DNA of 64,000 nt, taken from NCBI GenBank assembly GCA_031763025.1, contig JASSKH010000007.1, positions 3,897,930 through 3,961,929 of the forward strand, read 5' to 3'. The DNA comes from Macrocystis pyrifera. Lineage: Eukaryota > Sar > Phaeophyceae > Laminariales > Laminariaceae. This document shows positions 34,636 through 43,600 of the stretch, piece by piece (the stretch's first letter is position 1; each line of letters opens with the position of its first letter). The position numbers and the translations under genes are program-made. The notes below the pieces were generated by a model. That model worked only from the letters and a program-made list of their open reading frames with translations. It did no database searches and had not been told where the DNA came from.

Positions 34636-37600
34636 ACCTAGACCCCGCCCGTTGCCCCACCGCCCCGCCGCTCCCCTCCCTCTCGGTCCCTCCGTACCCT
34701 TAACTTGCTCCCCCTCCACCGGGCGCCTCATCCCACCCATTCCCCCCTCGTTTCTCTCTTGTTAGGTATCATGACCCATCATGTGGGATACACGTTATTG
34801 TTCGAGCAGGCGATGCAGACTTTGAACCCTTCTATAGCCATTCCCTACTGGGAGTACACCATTGAAGGTGTGTTGCAGCTTTTTTGCCTCTAAGTTCGGC
34901 CGAGATTTTTCGTTTTGTTTGGTTCAGTTCAGTTTTGTCTAGTCTAGGTCTGTCCGGTTTGGTTTTTGGTCTGTTTTTTTTTGTTCTCCGCTTTGATTTG
35001 ATTTACCGCATGTTTTGTTTCGTGTTTTGTTTTGTTTCGCGTTTTTTGTTCATTTTTAATTTCGTTTTGTTTTGTATCTAGTTTTTGTGTCCTTTTGTTT
35101 TCGTGTTGTGGGAGTGATGTTTTTCGCTTTTGTGCACCACTCTGGAAAACATATTTTATATCAGGCAGAATTTCGCCTTCAAAACCAACTGCATTTTTTC
35201 TGCCAAGTATTTGGTGTTGTGTTGCTAGCTTTTGTACGCCATGGAAGGCATCATGCGACCGTAGCTTTTTTCTATTACAGCCGCGTTTTGTTTGTTGCTG
35301 AGTTTTGTACACCATCGAAGGCATCGTTGCCATTAGATTCTAAATCCGTCAACTTTGTTTTTGTTTTTGTTTTGCTGGCTTTGTACATCATCGAAGGCAC
35401 ATTTGCAGTGTAACCTTTTCCTTGAAAGCCGTTTAGGACATGGGAAGCGAAACCCAACGAGTTTGGAACATGAGAAACGAAACGACACGGAGTACATGGC
35501 GGTCACATCGCTGGCCACGCTCAGTCCCCCCTTCTCTCCCCCCTCCGTCGTAATTCCTCTCCGCTGCCCCCCCCCCTCGTCGGGCACTGCCGTCCTTGCA
35601 ACCCATCCACCCACTCACCACGTTCCCACTCTCACCCACCTACCCACCCACGCACCCACACACCCCTCCGCCCACCCACTCACCCACCCACCAACAAACC
35701 CACCAGCCGCCCTGAACATCAGCTATTACGGCGAATCAGTGGTTTTCAGTGACAATTGGTTTGGAGAGTTCAACCCGCAGAACGATATGCACACGGTCGA
35801 GCGGGGACGGTTCGCCTTCCTCCCCATCGAGAAGGTGCGCTTTTCTTCTCACAAGCTTTGTTCTATGCGAATTTTATTCGCCGTGTTTGGTTGGGGGCTG
35901 TCTAGGCCTTGGCCCGGATTTAGACAAAGTGGGTGAGCTCCCGTGTACCTGACTTTAATCCTGACCAACTGGGAATTTTCTCGGGAAATTTCCCGGGGAA
36001 TATCTCGGGAAGTTCTCGGAAAATTTCTCGGAATGCAGACGTATCAGCCTTGGCTTGTTTTTCACACAGTGGTTGATAAAACCGTGTGACTTGACTTTTC
36101 AAAACCGCAACCCTCAACCCCGACTGCTTGCGAAATTTCTCGGAATGTAATGAGGGGTTAGCGTGAACTATCAACCTTTTCGGTAAAGCTGGGCCAAGGT
36201 TTAAGCAATGCTACTTCCGTGCTCGCCCCCTTTAGTGGCATGAACTCCTCCGCCGTCGTTAATTATTGTATAAATAGTGCGCCCCACGCTTTGGGGATAA
36301 AATAGTTGCAGTTAGACCGGGACATGTTTGCAGTGGGAAGAGGGTGCAGCAGAGTCGTCGGTAAGTCAGCGATTGGTGAAGAAAATGCAGTCGGGGCAAT
36401 CAAAAATAGATCGATTGTACTCCGCGTTTAATCTTTCACCGTTCACCTGGTTCCGTTTTACTGCCTTTCTTTTACTTACCCCCTGGGCCTTTGCCCCTTG
36501 TACCCTTCTTGCCTTTCACCCACCGTTCGCCTCTCATCGTTTACCGTTCACCCTTTACTTACCGTTTCGCCGCCGCCCCTTCACCTTTCATTCGCAGTTC
36601 AACCGTTCACCCATCACCCTCCGCTCATGGCAAGTCGCTTTTCACCTTCCATCCTTCAGCTTTCGCCTTTCACTATTTCCCTTCACATTTCATCCTTCAT
36701 CTAATACCGTTGACCCTTCTTGGCTCTTGACCCTTTCCATGTCATCCTTTACCCTTGACCTTTCAAATTTCACCTTCATCCTTCACTTTTCGCCCTTGAC
36801 CCAGTTACGTTGCATCCTTCGTCTTTCGTTTTTCGCCTTTTACCCGTCACTCCCTTGACCCTTAATCCTGTCCATGTCACCCCCCACCCTTGGCCTTTCA
36901 TACTTTACCCTTTACCTTGCATCCTCCGCCCTTCGCCCTTCACCCGTTCACCTTGCACCCTTCACCCTCGTGACGTTTGACCTTTTCTATGTCACCCTCC
37001 ACCCTTGACCTTGCATGCTTGACCATCAACCCTACGTCCTTCGCCTTTTATCCTTCACCCCCTTCACCCTCACCTTTCATCCCTCACCCTTCGTCCCCTT
37101 CGTCGTTCACCTCTCGCCCTTACCGTTCACCCTTGAGACATTCACCTTGCGCCCATCACCCCCTTCTCACCGGTCACCCCGTTCAACTTTTACCTTTTTT
37201 GGCCGTGCCTATTCACCATTCACCCGTTGCACTCCCCGTCTCGAGCGACAAATTACTTGGAATCAGACTCAAGACACTTGATTCCGTACAGTGCAGGCGG
37301 TGAAAGGATGAAAACCGTTCACGCGTGACATGACAAATCACCTTGCCTGTCTGTTGTATTTCCAGAATGCGTGGAACTACGTTCACAATTCATACGGCCT
37401 CCTCAGGACCCCCTGGAACATGAACGCCAACCCTTTTGTCACGCGCCACAACCTCACCAACAGCGAGGTAAGAGATGGAGGGTAATTGTGAGGGTAAGGG
37501 TGGGGGTCGGGCGGCAGTGGAGTGGGGTGGGGGTGAGGTGGGGTTGGTCTGCTATTGTTTCCGCCCACCGGGCAGCACTCCGCTTGATGCGCGATGGGAC

Positions 37601-40600
37601 GGGTCGGTTCTAGTCCCTTGTTTTCCCCGCGCTCCTCTCCGGACTGTTTTTTTTTCGTCGGGTGCGCGCTCGGGGGGGGTAACGTCGGTGTGGCCCGCGG
37701 TCGATAGGTGGACTTGCATTGTGTACGAAACGGGACGGCGTTGCGGGTATGATATTTAAACAGCGTTATTGGTGAAACCCGTGAAGTCGCACGGCATGCA
37801 TGCCATTGAGTCCTCTTTCTGCTCCTTCTCTTTCGCCGCTCTTCCTGCCCCCCCTCCGTTTCCTCTCATCTCCCCCTCCTACCCCCCTCTGCACCCTTCT
37901 TCCTCCCTTTTCTCCTCCTCGGCCCTCGTTCTCCCTCTTCCCCCTTCCTCCCTCCTCTCGCATACGATTGCCCTGCCCTGCTCCTGCCCCCCCTCGTCTT
38001 CCCCCCGCCTCTTCCCCTCTTCGCCCCCCCCCCCCCCCCCTCCCCGCTTCGCTCCCTCCATCTCCCGCTCGCGCTCCCTTCCGCCCCCCCCCCTGCGTCA
38101 GACCCCAACATCAATGGTGAGCTGCCTCAACTACGAGTCTTGCTTCGCGTCGACCACGCTCTCTGAAATGAACACCTGCCTCAACGGCCTCACGCACGGA
38201 CCCGTGCACATCCTCACGGGCGGACAGTGGGCCAACGAGGAGAAGGACTTTGTGGCAGCGACGGGCTACTATATGCTAGCCCCTCTCGTGACCAAGTACC
38301 TCTGGCGAAAGGGTTTCCTACGCATTCCTGACTTTTGCCTGGAAGGGGAGGGGTGCGTTACGAGCTGCCCCTCGAGAATATACGAGTCTAGAGGGATGAA
38401 TGTGTATGACGTCCTCATGGAAGTTAACGCGCTCGCCTGGATGGCGACCCTCACGGGGGGCATCTTGGTGAGGGGCAGAAGCAGGGATACGGGGAAGAGG
38501 GGGGGGGTTCTCTTTTTTTTTCTCTTTTTTTTGTTTCTTACTCGTTTTTGTTTGTTCTCTCTATTTGTGCGTGTTTTGTTATTTGTCCTCTTTGTTTGTC
38601 TTTAATCCGGTGTCCTCTTTTTTGTCTAGATTGCTTTATTACCTTACCTTTTTTGTTTGCCCTTTTATGGTTATTTTTCCTTTCTTCCCCCGCCCCTTGT
38701 TGTGATCGTTTCCGCTCTGTTTCTTGCTGTAAAATATTCATATTCATCTGCATACGTACGCCCTGATCTCACTTGATATAGCGCTTGCAGCGTATGCTCG
38801 AGTGGTTGAGTCACCATTTTTTGCGTTTTAGCGGACGTGGATCATTCGACAGAAAACGGTGTACCTTTGGAGATAGGAATCGGTACTGTAAGGTTTGTTT
38901 GATTCTCGAGCTGACGTTCTGGGGCGGATTTCCCCTATTGTATACAGTCAACTAGCGTAAAAAAAAACCCGGTATACCGTTTCAAGGATTTTCGCGTGTG
39001 ATGGACAAGTTTAGGCTTTTTCCGCCACAAAGGACCAGAACAAGGGGGGGAGGATTTTGCTGTTTTTTTCGGCGTTTTCGTTCGTTTTTGCTCTCCTTGC
39101 CTGTACATACTTCGTTACGGTATTAATAGTGTTTCACAGATGCTCCGAGTACCTGGGAGTAAATTAAAATATTTTCGAGAGAAAATACTCCAGGTACTTT
39201 TGTGCACTCGCAGTACTTGGGCTTTACGTACTGCGACGTGCAGTAAAACTCGGCAGTATTTCGATATTCTGTGCTGCGGATACTGCCATACTCGCAGTAC
39301 TTCGGGGTTTAATACTGTTGAATACTGCTGTACTTGAAATTATTTTGGGGTTCGATACTCTGAATACTCGGAGTACTTGAAATATTCAGGGATCCTGTTC
39401 CGCTCATACTTTGGGTACTCGCAGTAATTCGGCATTTAGTACTGCTTATACTGTCAATCCCCGGAGTACTTCAAAAGTTCATTCTGCGAGGTGCAGTGCA
39501 TAATATTCTCGCAGCACTTGTGGGTTGCGAGGTACTGCGGGATAGAGTATCGCTCGGAGTGTTTTACTCGAATGCTGAAGAATTTCGAGGTTCAATACTA
39601 TTGAATACTCGGCGTACTTCAAGTATGTTACATGTTTGTACTGCTGGTACTGCTGTACTCCGAGCACTTAGGCCGCTAGTACTGTGATACTCTCAGTACT
39701 CGGGAGTGCGAAAACCAGTCGGAGCATCGGTGTAGTGTTTCCCGTAGGTGGTATTCAGCGACGAAACCTGCCTTGGTTGTGTTCGCTGCAGTAGAGGTAC
39801 CATTCTGGCCGGAGATGTATGGAGCGTTTTGGGTGCTAACGCGTAAACAAATGATCCTTGCTTTTTCGGACAAACTGGGACCTGGTACTGCTTTGACACG
39901 CGTGGGCGGATGAGGAGACGCCGCGCTGTCTTCGGGAACAGGGTACTCGCGCCGGGCGGTGCAGCGCGAGGCAGAGAGAGGGCTGTGGGGAGTGGACGCC
40001 GCAGAGGATCTCAAGCGGATCCTGCTGGTCTGTGTATTTACGGCCTTATGCATACTTCTGACGGGTCGGCCTGCGGGGTTTCGAGTTGCCTTGCTGCGGA
40101 AAGGAGCGGTCCGTTATGCCGTGTTTTTGGGTGTTGGTATTTGGGTTACCCTCACCCCTCCCCATTTTTCTTCCGCCCCCCGCCCCCACCTCATACGACT
40201 AAGTCCATGCATGACATGGGTACATCCCCCCCACCTCTTCCTTAGCTCCCCCCGCCATGCTCTCGTCCTTTCATCTTCCCCTCCCCCCCAATATCGCGTG
40301 CCCTGTCTCGTGCCGTGTATCGTGCGGTGTCTCGTACCGTGTCTCGTGCCGTATGTCTCGTCATGTCTCGCGCGGTGTCTCGTACCGTGTCGTGTACCGT
40401 GTATCGTACCGTGTATTGCACCGTGTCTCGTATCGTGTCTCGCGCGGTGTCTCGCGCCGTGATTCGCGCCTGTAGAATTACAATTCCGATAAGGATAAGT
40501 TCGACATCGCGGGGCACGAGGACGACGAGGTTTTCAAGAACACTTTCTTTAAGAAGATGCTGCACTCCTTCTGCAACCCGGGGTGAGGCGGATACGGAAA

Positions 40601-43600
40601 TGGGGGAGAGCGGGATGTGTACTCGATAGCATGCATGGTCTTAGTCGTATGGCCATAGACCCTCACATTCGTACAATGCCGGGACGGAGCATGTTCGCCG
40701 ACCAGGCAGACATTGCTTGCACCAAGCTCGAAGCGCCGTGAGGTGTTCGGCGAGTCGCATGAAGGGTGAGCTGAATCCTACTGAGAACCGCTCGTGAGGC
40801 GGACTTGCATACGGATGACAGTTCAATGGGTTCATTTATTTTCCGGTTTGGCCACTTCCAGAGACAGCAGTGGGGGGACTATGTAACTGCCTCTTGGGTG
40901 CCTTACCATGAGGGGGGGGGGGGGGTGTACTCGATAGGAGAGATGTACTAGATCTTAAGCATGGCCGTAGTCGTATGATCATAGACCCTCGCCTCCCGAC
41001 AATGCCGGGACGGAGCATGTCGGGTTTTCACCGACCAGGCAGGCATTGCTTGCACCAAGCGCGAAGCGCCGTGAGGTGTCCGGCGAGTCGCATGAAGGGT
41101 GAGCTGCATCGTACTAAGAACCGCTTGCGAGGCGGACTTGCATACGGATGACAGCTTCTATGAGTTGATTTAATTTCCGGTGAAACCACTTCCAGAGTCA
41201 GCAATGGGAGTACCATGTAGCGGCCTCTTGGGAACCTTACCATAAACACTACGTGATATGATTACTCCCACTTGTGCGGAGTAAAGGTTGTTCACCTCGC
41301 ACAAATGATCTAACTTGACAACCAGCTGTGATCGACCGCCAAACATAAAAAAGAAGTGGTACGCTGGTTGTCTAGCTCAAGTAGTGAGCGGCATGTTTTA
41401 CAGTGTCGTTGCCAACCGACGCCAACCCAACCTATATATAGTGGGGGGGAGGTTTATTTGATGTCATGAAAGGCCGTGGTCGTATGACCATAGGGGGGGG
41501 TTCCAGGCGCTTGCGTGGCGTTTTGCTTTGCTTGCCTTGGTTCTGCTTGGTTTTTCTTGACTTGGCTTGGCTTGGCCCGGCTTGGCCCGGCTTGGGTTGG
41601 CTTGGGTTGGCTTGGCGTTGCCTGGCTTGGCTTGGCTTCGCTTGACTTGGCCTGGCTTAGCCTGGCTTGGCTTGGCCTGGCCTGGCTTGGCTTGGCTGGA
41701 CTTGGTTCGCCCTGCCCATCCCCGCGCTGCCTTGCCTTGCCGTGTCTTGCCTTACCATGCCTTGTTTGACCTTTCTCACGCTCCCCCCCTCTCCTCCTCC
41801 TCCTTCTCGTCCTCCTCGTCTTCCTCGTCCTCGTCCTCGTCCTCGTCCTCCTCTTCTCCCCTCCCCCTCCCCACCCTTCCCATATTCGGTTGCCTTATCG
41901 CGTCTTGTTTCATGGATTTGCCTTACCTTGCCATATGTGACGCTTCGCAGAAACGTCGGTGAGATGTACACCTCCGCGGCCCCGTACGACCCTATCTTTT
42001 GGGGTGGTCCATCCGAGCAGCGATCGCATGCTCGGATGGCGGCGTATGCTAGCTCGGCAGGAGCCAGAAACGTAAGAGTTGTATCGTAGTGGGTGGCATG
42101 AAGCCAGCGTTTTTTTTTTTTTTTTTTTTCAAATCGTCAACACTTTTTTCATTCCGGGAGGTGGTTTCTGGTCTTCTGGACAAGATGTGGTACCAGACGT
42201 GTACCCTTCTCTCCTCCCAGTTAGTTTGCTTTTCATTTTGTGTTGCAGTAGTATCAATAGTTCCAGGTATCACGCTATAAAAGCGAGGCAAGGCGGAGGA
42301 AGCGAAGCGACCGAGGCCTTTTCTCTTTTTTCTTTTTTTTTTCCTGTTGACCCAGAAGCCTCTTTTCGTTGCAGAGCTGCGTACACTTGCTATTGTTTTT
42401 ATTCTCACGGGGGAACATAGTGAGCAGAACCAACCAAATGTGGTGTGTAAACATACGGAGATATATAGTTTCGGGTTCATCGTTGGTTTTTGATTGGTCC
42501 CTCGTAATAGTATGCGCGTCTGTCTGTCTGTCTGCCTGTCCGTTCTTTCGTCTGTTCGATTTTATGTCTGTGAGTCGCTCGATTTCTTGTTTGTGTGTCG
42601 GTAACTAGACCACTGATTGAATACGAGCCTTGTACCCCGCCGATTTTGACCAACCCCGGCGTATAAAGAAGCGGGTGAGCTTTCTCTGGCCTCGTGGGGC
42701 TTGGTTGGTCGCAAACCGTCGCGATTCGGCCGCGCGGGTGGTCGTGCTGCTGTATGGTGGTGGCCTTGGTGTGTGGTGTGTGTTCTGAACGCGAAGATGT
42801 TTCTTATTTTTGCCACTTCTTTTGACTTCGAATGTAGACGGTCTGGTGCAAGTATGAGGCCGCCCTGCCTCATTTACCCTTCTACTAGTATCGGTAGTTT
42901 TTAGCAGGTAAACATGATCCTGGTACAATTATGCTACAATAGCCATGCAGCATTTTAGCAGTGTGGCAGCAGTAGCATGAGTCACTTTTACTGCTGTAGT
43001 ACCGTATTAGCTTGTTTACCGTACAGTATCGGTTGCCTTGGACTCAATTTACCTGTCACCTAGTATACCGTAACGGTTACAGTTTGCCTTTTTTTCTTCC
43101 TTCTCTTTCTCTTTCTGTTTCTCTTCCTTCATCTCTTTCTGTTTCTCTTCCTCTTCCTCTCTCTTCCTCTAACTTTTTATTTTCTCTTCTTCTTCCTCTT
43201 CCTCTTCCTCTTCTTCTTCCTCGTCCTCGTCCTCGTCCTCGTCCTTTGCCTCTTCCGCCACCTCTCCCTCTTCCTCTTTCTTATCTCTTCTCTTCTCTTC
43301 TCCTCCTATGTACTGGTATTGCTTTGTTTTTTTTCCGTTTTGTTTCGTTTATCTCAGTTGGGCGTTCGACGAAACGTTCGGCTACAAACACGAATGGGTA
43401 ATCGGAGAGACGGGGTACGTCTGTGACTGGGCGGGCGTGGAGGAATCCTCGAACGATTTGCCCACCTGCGTCAGGGGCATCTGCGGGGGGCACAAGGAGA
43501 AGGACATACTGCCCTTCACGGTCAAGGTAAAGACAATGCGCCGCGGCGGTGAAGTGAGCTAGGTGGGGCGGGTGATATATCGTTAGCTGTGTCCTTCCTC

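Noticed and set aside
35707-35834. Tyrosinase-like exons as two neighbouring genes separated by the 15-kb intron
   Set aside because: Codon phase and the copper-A motif run across the junction of exons 2 and 3, and no stop or start lies between them.
36430-37250. Long Phe/Ser/Pro frames in intron 4 as a gene
   Set aside because: Frames in all three phases are equally open because the DNA is a purine-poor tandem repeat.
39959-40243. Frame in intron 6 with two hydrophobic stretches that could be a membrane-spanning exon
   Set aside because: Exons 6 and 7 join in phase 0 with a continuous family-like reading without it, and it lacks a good donor. I left it as intron sequence.
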